A stretch of DNA of 64,000 nt from Allosediminivita pacifica (GTDB lineage: Bacteria; Pseudomonadota; Alphaproteobacteria; Rhodobacterales; Rhodobacteraceae): the NCBI RefSeq assembly GCF_003054175.1, contig NZ_QBKN01000012.1, positions 1-64,000 on the forward strand. The letters run 5' to 3'. The notes beneath the pieces were generated by a model. It searched no databases and had not been told where the DNA came from. It saw nothing but the letters and a program-made list of their open reading frames with translations. Within the stretch, counting starts at the first letter, position 1; every line of letters starts with the position of its first letter. A program made the position numbers and the translations under genes. Shown here in pieces: positions 43,499 through 50,956 of the stretch.

Positions 43499-45538
43499 AT
43501 GTCGAACGATCCGCTCTTTCAGCCCTATCAGCTCAAGCATCTGACGCTGAAGAACCGGCTCATGATCACGAGCCACGAGCCCGCCTATGCCGAGGATGGG
43601 ATGGCCAAGGCCCGTTACCGCGCCTACCACGAGGAACGGGCGCGTGCGGGGGTGGCGCTGACCATGACGGCGGGGTCTGCCAGCGTGTCGCGGGACAGCC
43701 CGCCGGCCTTCAACAACATCCTCGCCTGGAAGGACGAGGTGGTCGGCTGGATGAAGGACCTCGCCGATGCCTGCCACGGGCATGGCTGCGCGGTGATGAT
43801 CCAGTTGACCCACCTGGGGCGGCGCACGCGATGGGATACGGGCGACTGGCTTCCGGTCCTGTCCCCGGGCGCCGCGCGGGAACCGGCGCACCGCGCCTTT
43901 CCCAAGGTGGCCGAGGAGTGGGACATCGCCCGTGTCATCGAGGATTACGCCGATGCCGCCGAACGGATGCAGGCGGCGGGGCTCGACGGGATCGAGCTTG
44001 AATCCTACGGGCATCTGATGGACAGCTTCTGGTCGCCGATGCTCAACGAGCTCGACGGGCCGTATGGCGGGGACAGTCTCGACACCCGGATGCGCTTCAG
44101 CCTCGACGTGCTGCGGGCGATCCGGGCGCGCGTGGGGGAGGGGTTCATCGTCGGCATCCGCTACGCGGGAGACGAGATGCAGCCCGGCGGGATCACGCGG
44201 GACGAGGGGATGGAGATCTCGCGCCGGCTGAAGGCCAGCGGGCTGGTCGATTTCCTGAACGTGGTGCGCGGTCACATCGATACCGATGCGGCACTGACCG
44301 ATGTGATCCCGGTGCAGGGCATGCGCAGCGCGCCGCATCTGGATTTCGCGGGCGAGGTGCGGGCCGAGACGCAGTTTCCGACCTTCCATGCCGCCAAGAT
44401 CCAGGACGTGGCGACGGCGCGGCACGCGGTGGCGGCGGGCAAACTCGACATGGTGGGCATGACGCGGGCCCACATGGCGGACCCGCATATCGTGGCCAAG
44501 ATCCTGCGCGGCGAGGAAGAGCGGATCCGGCCCTGTGTCGGCGCCAACTACTGCCTCGACCGCATCTACCAGGGGGGCATGGCGCTCTGCATCCACAACC
44601 CGGCGACGGGGCGCGAGCTGGAGCAGCCGCAGGAGGTGCCCGCGGGCGAGGGTGGTCGGCGCGTGGTGGTGATCGGTGCCGGGCCGGCGGGGCTCGAGGC
44701 TGCGCGGGTGGCGGCTATCCGGGGGCACGAGGTGATCGTGCACGAGGCGGCGCCGCAGGCGGGCGGGCAGATCATGCTCACGGCGCAGACGCCCCGACGG
44801 GCCGAGATGATGCAGATCATCGACTGGCGGCTGTCTGAGTGTGAGCGGCTGGGCGTGCGCTTCCGGTTCAACAGCTTCGCCGATGGCGAGACGGTGCTGG
44901 AAGACACGCCGGACGTGGTGATCGTGGCGACCGGCGGGCTGCCGGATACGGGTGTGCCGGGCGTGCCCGAGGATCTGGTGGTCTCGGCCTGGGACATCAT
45001 CGCGGGGGACGCGCAGCCGGGGCGGGACGTACTCATCTTCGACGATGCCGGCGATTATCCCGCGCTTCAGGCGGCCGAGAAGATCGCGGCGACCGGGGCG
45101 AAGGTCGAGGTGGCGACGCGGGACAGGGGGATCTCGTCCGAGGTCATGTCCATGTCGCTGACCCCCGCCATGCGCGCGCTTCAGGGGAAGGATGTGACCT
45201 TCTCGATCACCTGGAAGCTGGTCGGGCTGCGGCGCGAGGGGAACGCGCTGGTGGCGACGCTGGGCAGCGACTTCAGCGCGGCGACGCGGGAGCGGCGGGT
45301 GGACCAGGTGGTGGTGAACCACGGGACCCGGCCGCTGGACGATGTCTATTTCGAGCTTCGGGACGGGTCGGTGAACCTGGGCGAGGTGGACTATGGCGCG
45401 CTGATCTCGGGCGCCCCGCAGGAGGTCGTCCGCAACCCGGATGGGGCCTATCGGCTCTATCGGATCGGGGATGCGGTTTCGGCCCGGAATACCCATGCGG
45501 CGATCTGTGACGCGCTGAGGCTGTGCAAGGCGATCTAG
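43499..45538 (+). CDS. FMN/FeS/FAD demethylase of the DgcA / N-methylproline demethylase type
   Basis: A 679-residue enzyme of the 2,4-dienoyl-CoA reductase-like family. An old-yellow-enzyme TIM barrel (residues 1-340) begins DPLFQPYQLKHLTLKNRLM. The 4Fe-4S ligand region is RPCVGANYCLDRIYQGGMALCIHNP near residues 345-370. A FAD/NAD Rossmann domain follows (RVVVIGAGPAGLEAARVAAIRGHEV near residue 385). Members demethylate dimethylglycine (DgcA), trimethylamine-like compounds, or N-methylproline (StcD). The opening segment looks most like proteins labelled N-methylproline demethylase. No DgcB or ETF gene adjoins, which weakens the dimethylglycine option. It completes the three-gene operon. Confidence 0.82.
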   Translation: MSNDPLFQPYQLKHLTLKNRLMITSHEPAYAEDGMAKARYRAYHEERARAGVALTMTAGSASVSRDSPPAFNNILAWKDEVVGWMKDLADACHGHGCAVMIQLTHLGRRTRWDTGDWLPVLSPGAAREPAHRAFPKVAEEWDIARVIEDYADAAERMQAAGLDGIELESYGHLMDSFWSPMLNELDGPYGGDSLDTRMRFSLDVLRAIRARVGEGFIVGIRYAGDEMQPGGITRDEGMEISRRLKASGLVDFLNVVRGHIDTDAALTDVIPVQGMRSAPHLDFAGEVRAETQFPTFHAAKIQDVATARHAVAAGKLDMVGMTRAHMADPHIVAKILRGEEERIRPCVGANYCLDRIYQGGMALCIHNPATGRELEQPQEVPAGEGGRRVVVIGAGPAGLEAARVAAIRGHEVIVHEAAPQAGGQIMLTAQTPRRAEMMQIIDWRLSECERLGVRFRFNSFADGETVLEDTPDVVIVATGGLPDTGVPGVPEDLVVSAWDIIAGDAQPGRDVLIFDDAGDYPALQAAEKIAATGAKVEVATRDRGISSEVMSMSLTPAMRALQGKDVTFSITWKLVGLRREGNALVATLGSDFSAATRERRVDQVVVNHGTRPLDDVYFELRDGSVNLGEVDYGALISGAPQEVVRNPDGAYRLYRIGDAVSARNTHAAICDALRLCKAI

Positions 45539-45624
45539 ATGTCCCGGGCCGGGACATTTCGCGACGTCAATAAATTCAATGGGTTAGTGTTTCGGATTAA
45601 CCGTCTGTTAGGGGTGTCCCGCGG
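45539..45624 (+). repeat. 86-bp intergenic element, copy A
   Basis: The element opens with ATGTCCCGGGCCGGGACAT, a near-perfect 19-bp palindrome beginning right after the demethylase TAG. It continues to a CtrA-like site TTAAC-CGTCT-GTTAG (45597-45611) and ends TGTCCCGCGG. Copy B at 57963-58048 has exactly the same length and is conserved mainly at the palindrome, a TCAATGG-TTA block and the last third. The palindrome may also terminate the upstream transcript. Confidence 0.75.
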
Positions 45625-45681
45625 TTTGTCCCTGCGGACAGGCACGCGGGATACCCACGAAAATCTCCTACGCTTCCCTTG

Positions 45682-45702
45682 TAATGCTGCAGCGCAGCAT
45701 TA
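45682..45702. promoter_or_regulatory. PhaR-type operator upstream of the phasin gene
   Basis: A perfect 21-bp palindrome (arms TAATGCTGC / GCAGCATTA around AGC) contains CTGC-N3-GCAG, the consensus described for the PHA regulator PhaR in Rhodobacter and Paracoccus. It lies about 65-85 nt upstream of the phasin start, where PhaR would repress until PHA granules sequester it. Confidence 0.75.
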
Positions 45703-45765
45703 CGTAAGGGTCACTCGCGCAGACAGCGCACAAGAAACTCATTCTTCTCAGAAGGGAGACCCGAC

Positions 45766-46194
45766 ATGGCCAAGCAGAACACCAAATCCGCCATCAACGA
45801 CATCCAGAGCCTGTTCGACCCGCAAGGCTATCAGAACGCCTTTAAGACCTGGGCCCAGACGGGCGAGCACATGACGGCGATCACGACCGAAGCGGCCGTC
45901 CGCTCCACCGATATCGCGAGCGACTCCGCCAAGGAGGCGTTTACGAACCTTCGCGAGGTGAGCCAGGTCCGCGAACAGCCCGCCGACTACGGCAAGGCCT
46001 ACACAGACTTCGTGCAGAAGCAGATGGATCTGTTCATGCGCACGGCAAAGGCCATGTCCGACGTGAGCCAGAAAACCGGCACCGAGGCCGGCGAACTGGC
46101 CACCAAAGCCACTGAGGACCTGAGCCAGAAGGTTTCGGCCAACGCGCAGGGCGCCGCCAACAAGGCAGCCTCCGCGGCCAGCAAAGCAGCCTGA
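45766..46194 (+). CDS. phaP: Phasin family protein (PHA granule-associated)
   Basis: A 142-residue, alanine- and lysine-rich all-helical protein with a phasin_2-like core (YQNAFKTWAQTGEHMTAITTEAAVRSTDIA, then YTDFVQKQMDLFMRTAKAMSDVS) and an Ala/Lys tail (NKAASAASKAA) resembling histone-like or PhaP tails. Phasins coat polyhydroxyalkanoate granules and control their size. AAGGGAG precedes the ATG. It is flanked by a PhaR-type palindrome upstream and a strong terminator downstream, so it is a single-gene unit. Confidence 0.85.
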   Translation: MAKQNTKSAINDIQSLFDPQGYQNAFKTWAQTGEHMTAITTEAAVRSTDIASDSAKEAFTNLREVSQVREQPADYGKAYTDFVQKQMDLFMRTAKAMSDVSQKTGTEAGELATKATEDLSQKVSANAQGAANKAASAASKAA

Positions 46195-46226
46195 GGTCAG
46201 GCCAGACCAATAAACAAGAGCAACAG

Positions 46227-46257
46227 CGGCGGGCCCCATCGGGCCCGCCGTTTTTTT
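46227..46257 (+). terminator. Rho-independent terminator of the phasin gene
   Basis: CGGCGGGCCC-CATC-GGGCCCGCCG forms a perfect 10-bp stem followed by seven T residues, 32 nt after the phasin stop. A textbook intrinsic terminator. Confidence 0.93.
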
Positions 46258-46396
46258 GTCGCCCGGAGAAACCTGCGCCGCGTGGCACCCTGAGTGGGGC
46301 AGAGCCGCTGACGGCGTGCGCTGCGCAACGCGTGGGCTGGGCAAAGGCGGTGTGGCCGCTACATAAATTCCTCGTCCCTGTATCCGAGAGCCGCGA

Positions 46397-47344
46397 ATGA
46401 GTGCACAACAGTACCGAGAGACCGTGCGCGATACCGCGCTGACCCATGGCATCGTCAGCGCCCGCCCGGAAGACCTGCTGGCTGGGACGGGCTGGCGCGT
46501 GCCGCTTGCGGTTTTTCGCGAGGCGGTCCTGCGGCTCTGGAGCGATGACGCCTTCGGGCTGGCGGGCAATGTGGCCTTCCGGATGTTGCTCGCGATCTTT
46601 CCGTTCCTGATCTTCACCAGTTCGCTGACGGCCTTCATCGGCACGCCGGCCATGGCCCAGGACCTCAATGACTTTCTGATCGCGATCGTGCCCCACGCGC
46701 TGGTCGATCCGATCGTCACCGAGGTCGAGAACGTGATGACGGTGCAGCGCGGCGGAATCCTCAGCCTCGGTATCCTGTTGACGATATGGTTCGCCGTGGG
46801 CGGCGCCGACGGTGTGCGCGTGGGGCTCAACCGGGCCTACGGCATTCGCGAGACGCGCTCGGCCTTCATGGTCTACCTCGTGCAGACCTCGATGGTGCTG
46901 TTCACCGGGCTTGTGCTGGTGCTGGTGGGCTATCTGCTGGTGCTGGCGCCGCGGGCAGGGTCCATGCTGCACCGGCTGCTGCCGGGCTTCGATCCGGCGT
47001 CGATCTCGGTCGGCCTGATCCGCTACCCGGCGGCGGGCTTCATGCTGTTGGCGTCACTCTTCGGGGCGCATGTCTTCCTCCCCGCGCGGCGCACGCGGTT
47101 TTCCAGCATCTGGCCGGGCGTGCTTTTCACGGTCATCGCATGGTCGCTGCTGACAGCGGCGTTTTCCTACTACCTGTCGAGCTTTGCCTCCTACGCGAGC
47201 TATTACGCCGGGCTCGCGGGGATCGTCGCCGCGCTCTACTTCATGTATCTCGCGGCGCTTGTGCTGATCTTCGGCGGCGAGCTGAACCGGGCGATCCGGA
47301 TACGGCGGCTTGCACTTGCCCTGCGGCAAGATAATGAGGACTGA
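46397..47344 (+). CDS. YihY/BrkB-family inner-membrane protein
   Basis: A 315-residue membrane protein with six helices. It shows the YihY signature regions FREAVLRLWSDDAFGLAGNVAFRMLLAIFPFLIF near residue 45, WFAVGGADGVRVGLNRAYGIRETRS near residue 140 and ASYYAGLAGIVAALYFMYLAALVLIFGGELNRAIRI near residue 270. The usual family motif has A-x-S-L-A in the first region. The function is unresolved; early annotation as ribonuclease BN was wrong. It is probably monocistronic and convergent with the aldo/keto reductase. Confidence 0.88.
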   Translation: MSAQQYRETVRDTALTHGIVSARPEDLLAGTGWRVPLAVFREAVLRLWSDDAFGLAGNVAFRMLLAIFPFLIFTSSLTAFIGTPAMAQDLNDFLIAIVPHALVDPIVTEVENVMTVQRGGILSLGILLTIWFAVGGADGVRVGLNRAYGIRETRSAFMVYLVQTSMVLFTGLVLVLVGYLLVLAPRAGSMLHRLLPGFDPASISVGLIRYPAAGFMLLASLFGAHVFLPARRTRFSSIWPGVLFTVIAWSLLTAAFSYYLSSFASYASYYAGLAGIVAALYFMYLAALVLIFGGELNRAIRIRRLALALRQDNED

Positions 47345-47356
47345 GGCGTTTGGCCG

Positions 47357-47387
47357 GGCCGGCGCCACCGCATATGCGGCGCCGGCC
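47357..47387. terminator. Bidirectional hairpin between convergent genes
   Basis: GGCCGGCGCC and GGCGCCGGCC form a perfect 10-bp stem with an 11-nt loop in the 59-nt gap between the YihY and aldo/keto reductase stops. No T run is present. Confidence 0.6.
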
Positions 47388-47403
47388 TGTCCGCGGAGCG
47401 GAC

Positions 47404-48444
47404 TTAGCGACGCTCGTTTTCGAGCAGCGCGCGGCGGTTTTCGCCCTGACGTTCGAGCATCCAGCCGGGGTATTCGGCGGGCAGCTTCGTGACCGCGTCG
47501 AGCTTGGCCAGTTCGTCGTCGCTGAGCGAAACATCGGTCGCGCCGATGTTGTCCTGAAGCTGATCGACGCGCTTGGCGCCGACGATGACGCTGGTCACCA
47601 CGTCCTGGTGCAGCAGCCAGGCGAGGGCCACTTGCGCCACGGAGCAGCCCTTGTTGTCGGCGATGCCGCGCATGACCTCGATCGCGTCGTAGGCGCGGTC
47701 CTTGTCGATGGGCGGGAAGTCGAATTCGGCCCGGCGGCCTTCGGAGGTCTTGCCCTCGCGGTCGTACTTGCCCGAGAGGAACCCGCCCGCGAGGGGGCTC
47801 CAGACCATGAGGCCGATGTCCTCAGCCCGCAGCATGGGCGCGATTTCGCGTTCGAGATCGCGACCCGCGAGCGTGTAGTAGGCCTGCAGCGACACGATGG
47901 GGGCGAGGCGGCGCGCCTCGGCGATGCCCACGGCGCGGGCGACCTGCCAGGCCGCCCAGTTCGACAGGCCCACGTAACGGACGTGATCGTGGCGCACCAG
48001 CTGGTCCAGCGCCTCGAGCGTCTCGGCGATGGGGGTGGCGGGGTCGAAGCCGTGGATCTGGTAGAGGTCGATGTGGTCGAGCTGCATGCGGTGCAGGCTT
48101 TTCTTCACGGCGCTGAGCAGGTTGCCGCGCGACGCGCCGCTGGTGTTCGGGCCCGCGCCCATCTGGCCGAAGGCCTTGGTGGCGATGACCACTTCGTCGC
48201 GGTCGACGCCGAGGTTCTTGAGCGACTGGCCGAGGATTTCCTCGGAGCGGCCCGAGGCGTAGACGTTGGCGGTGTCGATGAAGTTTATGCCCGCGTCGAG
48301 CGCGGTGCCCACGATCCTGTCGGCCTCGTCCTGCTGGAGCTGGCCGATCTTGCCCCACATGTCGTCGGAGCCGCCGAAGGTCATGGTGCCGAGGCAGAGC
48401 TCGGAAACGAAGAGGCCGCTGTGGCCGAGACGGCGATAGCGCAT
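47404..48444 (-). CDS. Aldo/keto reductase
   Basis: A 346-residue TIM-barrel aldo/keto reductase. The catalytic tetrad is visible: Asp and Tyr in FIDTANVYASGRSEE near residue 50, Lys in VIATKAFGQMG near residue 85 and His in LYQIHGFDPAT near residue 122. Cofactor residues lie in VGLSNWAAWQVA and SVIVGAKRVDQLQDNIGA. It reduces aldehydes with NADPH; the physiological substrate is unknown. The ATG at 48444 starts the family's MRYRRLGHSGL opening. It is divergent from the SDR gene. Confidence 0.9.
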   Translation of the reverse strand: MRYRRLGHSGLFVSELCLGTMTFGGSDDMWGKIGQLQQDEADRIVGTALDAGINFIDTANVYASGRSEEILGQSLKNLGVDRDEVVIATKAFGQMGAGPNTSGASRGNLLSAVKKSLHRMQLDHIDLYQIHGFDPATPIAETLEALDQLVRHDHVRYVGLSNWAAWQVARAVGIAEARRLAPIVSLQAYYTLAGRDLEREIAPMLRAEDIGLMVWSPLAGGFLSGKYDREGKTSEGRRAEFDFPPIDKDRAYDAIEVMRGIADNKGCSVAQVALAWLLHQDVVTSVIVGAKRVDQLQDNIGATDVSLSDDELAKLDAVTKLPAEYPGWMLERQGENRRALLENERR

Positions 48445-48601
48445 GGTATTTTCCCTTTTCGGTAGAAGGCCGGCCGGGGAGGTCGGCTGCCTTGGGTTCA
48501 ATTCCGCGCGGGCGGGGCGGGTTCCTCTGCGGGTGATGCGGAACATCGCGGGGCGGCACCTGTTGGAGGCTGAAGGGCTTTCGTAACAGGAGTACAGAAC
48601 G

Positions 48602-49456
48602 ATGACCGAGCAGCAGAACATTCCCGGGCAGGTGCAGCCCAAGATGCCCGCCGACGAACACCGCATGGACCCGGCTCCGGACTATACCCCGCGCCATCCC
48701 GGCGTCGGCAAGCTGAAGGGCAAGCGCGCCATCGTGACCGGCGGCGACAGCGGCATCGGTCGCGCGGTTTCGGTGCTGTTTGCCCGCGAAGGCGCCAGCG
48801 TCGGGATCATCTACCTCGACGAGCACAAGGATGCGGAGGATACGCTGAAGCTGATCGCTGCCGAGGGGGCGGAGGGCTTTTCGGTGAGCGCCGATCTGGG
48901 CCGCCGGGACGAGGCCTTCCGCGCCGTGGGCGAGCTTGTGGGGCAGCTTGGCGGGCTGGACGTGCTGGTGAACAACGCCTCGATGCAGTTCGAGCAGACG
49001 GATCTTCGGGATATCACCGAAGAGCAGCTGCGCCGGACCATGGACAGCAACGTGATGAACTACTTCTTCACGACGCAGGCGGCGCTGGATCACCTGCCCG
49101 ACGGGGCGGCGATCGTGAACACGGCGAGCGTCAACGCCTTCAAGGGGAACGACACGCTGGTGGATTACGCGACCTCGCGGGGGGCGGCCTCGGCCTTTTC
49201 GCGCAGCATCGCCAAGCAGCTTGCGCCGCGCGGCATCCGGGTGAACGCCGTGGCGCCGGGGCCGGTCTGGACGCCGTTCATCCCCGGCTCGCTGCCCGAG
49301 AACAAGGTGGAGGATTTCGGCAGTCACGTGCCCATGGGACGTGCAGGCCAGCCATGGGAGATCGCGACCTCCTACCTGTTCCTGGCGAGCGATGACGGCA
49401 ACTACTTCACCGGCCAGACGCTGCACCCCAACGGCGGGACGATCGTGGGGTCGTGA
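48602..49456 (+). CDS. Stress-type short-chain dehydrogenase (YghA-like) with altered catalytic motif
   Basis: A 284-residue SDR with the proline-rich N-terminal extension of the YghA/GsiB39 group (residues 1-40). The NAD motif is TGGDSGIGRAV near residue 47, and NNAS is near residue 122. The catalytic Ser is in NTASVNAFKG. The YxxxK motif reads Y-A-T-S-R: the TAC GCG ACC TCG CGG codons replace the normally invariant Lys with Arg. PGPVWTPFIPG is conserved. Family members act on aldehydes or ketones and are often stress-induced. Activity may be reduced or shifted. Confidence 0.85.
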   Translation: MTEQQNIPGQVQPKMPADEHRMDPAPDYTPRHPGVGKLKGKRAIVTGGDSGIGRAVSVLFAREGASVGIIYLDEHKDAEDTLKLIAAEGAEGFSVSADLGRRDEAFRAVGELVGQLGGLDVLVNNASMQFEQTDLRDITEEQLRRTMDSNVMNYFFTTQAALDHLPDGAAIVNTASVNAFKGNDTLVDYATSRGAASAFSRSIAKQLAPRGIRVNAVAPGPVWTPFIPGSLPENKVEDFGSHVPMGRAGQPWEIATSYLFLASDDGNYFTGQTLHPNGGTIVGS

Positions 49457-50024
49457 TGAGGGGCCGCTCCGCTGTAGCGCCCGGTGTCATTAGCGTTTGT
49501 CCGCCACGCGGTAGGCTCTAGCGTCGCGCCTTAGGTCAAGAGGTCGGCAGCTTGATTGTCGCGGCAGCAGCGCGACAGTCAGGTTATCCGAACCTCGGTT
49601 GCGGCTGGCAGGGATCGCCGACCCAAGTGCCACGCATTTTCGCCCAGATTCCCGACCTTTGACGCGGAGGGCCCGAAACAAGGGGCTTTAGCCCCGCCGG
49701 GCCAGCGCCGGACCGTCCCCGCGGTCTGGCGCTTTGGCAATTGCAGGGCATGGTTCAGAGGTCATCCGTGCGGGGCGCGCACAAAGCGCCGACCTCGGAG
49801 AGCGCAGCGCCAAACCACGGTCCGGCGTTGTCCCGGCTCGGTTGCACGAGCGGCAAGGGAGAGATGAGCTCGAAGCGGACTTTCTCAGTGCCTCGAGGAA
49901 ATGGACGCTTGCATTGCCGGGGCGCGGCGATCTGCTGCGGCGAGCCGACGTGAGGAGTTGTACCTGATACCTGACAACACGCTGTGCCGGGACCTGTGCC
50001 CGCGCTGGCGCCTGACGCGTCCCT
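49457..50024. other. Gene-poor 570-nt region with hairpins
   Basis: No convincing coding frame. Two hairpins stand close together: GGGGCT-TT-AGCCCC (49682-49695) and a 12-bp stem AGCGCCGGACCG / CGGTCTGGCGCT (49704-49733, one wobble pair). A related half, ACGGTCCGGCGTT, recurs near 49818. Convergent transcripts of the SDR and cyo genes end here, so terminators are likely; a small RNA cannot be excluded. Confidence 0.45.
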
Positions 50025-50339
50025 CTACATCATCCGGTCGCCGAGGTCGGCCATCACCCAGAGCGTGCCGAAGGCCATGATGGCGAGCAGCAGCACGGTG
50101 AAGAGCAGGAGTTGAAGATCTTCGCGCTTCTGATGGGTGAAGTCGATGTGCAGGAAGTAGCGCAGTTGCACCACGATTTGGGCGAGGGCCAGGACCACCA
50201 GCGCCGGGATGACCCAGGCAGAAGGCAGGATGCCCGTCATCACGCTCGCGAACGAGGCCACGGTGAGCACCACCGACAGGCCAAGGCCCAGCGTGTAGAA
50301 ACCGCGTTCGCGGCGTTCTTCGGGTCCGGAGTGTTTCAT
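50025..50339 (-). CDS. cyoD: Cytochrome bo-type quinol oxidase subunit IV
   Basis: A 104-residue protein with three membrane helices (GLGLSVVLTVASFASVMTG, WVIPALVVLALAQIVVQLRYFLHI, LLLFTVLLLAIMAFGTLWVM) and the conserved ALAQIVVQLRYFLHIDF of CyoD. It is the last gene of cyoABCD and helps assemble the oxidase. It overlaps cyoC by 4 nt. No cyoE (heme O synthase) follows. Confidence 0.92.
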   Translation of the reverse strand: MKHSGPEERRERGFYTLGLGLSVVLTVASFASVMTGILPSAWVIPALVVLALAQIVVQLRYFLHIDFTHQKREDLQLLLFTVLLLAIMAFGTLWVMADLGDRMM

Positions 50340-50956
50340 GCGACCCCCGCAAGGAATACCAGTGAGAAGATGCCGATCCAGACGATGTCCAGGAAGTGCC
50401 AGTAGAGGCCGAGCCGGGTGATGCGGCTCTTGATCGTGTCTGTGAGGCCGAACTTGAGGATCTGGAGCGTGAGCACACCGATCCAGAGCAGTCCGCCCGC
50501 CACGTGCAGCCCATGCAGGCCCACGAGCGACCAGAAGGCGCTGAGGTAGCCTGAGCGCTGCGGCACGGCGCCGATCTCGATCAGGTGGTGGAAGTCGAGA
50601 AGTTCGAAGATCAGGAAACCCAGACCCGAGGTGGCGGCAACCGAGAACCAGATGAGGAAACGCCAGCGCCCGGCCTCGTACTTCATGGCGAGGCTGGCCC
50701 AGCTGAAGGCGAAGGAGGACAGCAGCAACAGGCCGGTCTGGATCGCGATGGAGCGCAGCTCGGTTACTTCGTGCGCACCGGGCCCGCCCGCCGTCGCGTT
50801 CCGCATGGTGCCGAAGATGGCGAAGACGAGTCCGAAGGTGACGAGGTCGCTCATCAGGAAGACCCAGAAGCCGAAGACCTTGCTTTCCTCGTGCTTGCCG
50901 CCGCCGACGTAGCCGAGGTTCAGTCCCGGGTGCATGTTCGTCTGTTGGTCACTCAT
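50336..50956 (-). CDS. cyoC: Cytochrome bo-type quinol oxidase subunit III
   Basis: A 206-residue protein with five membrane helices, the short subunit III typical of quinol oxidases. Conserved segments are KVFGFWVFLMSDLVTFGLVFAIFG near residue 25, FHHLIEIGAVPQRSGYLSAFWSLVGLHGLHVAGGLLWIGVL near residue 120 and the C-terminal YWHFLDIVWIGIFSLVFL. It stabilises subunit I. It overlaps cyoB and cyoD by 4 nt each. Confidence 0.93.
   Translation of the reverse strand: MSDQQTNMHPGLNLGYVGGGKHEESKVFGFWVFLMSDLVTFGLVFAIFGTMRNATAGGPGAHEVTELRSIAIQTGLLLLSSFAFSWASLAMKYEAGRWRFLIWFSVAATSGLGFLIFELLDFHHLIEIGAVPQRSGYLSAFWSLVGLHGLHVAGGLLWIGVLTLQILKFGLTDTIKSRITRLGLYWHFLDIVWIGIFSLVFLAGVA

Noticed and set aside
49556-49967. 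Overlapping short frames in the gap between the SDR and cyoD genes
   Set aside because: Highly basic translations in several frames at once, caused by GC-rich hairpins rather than coding.
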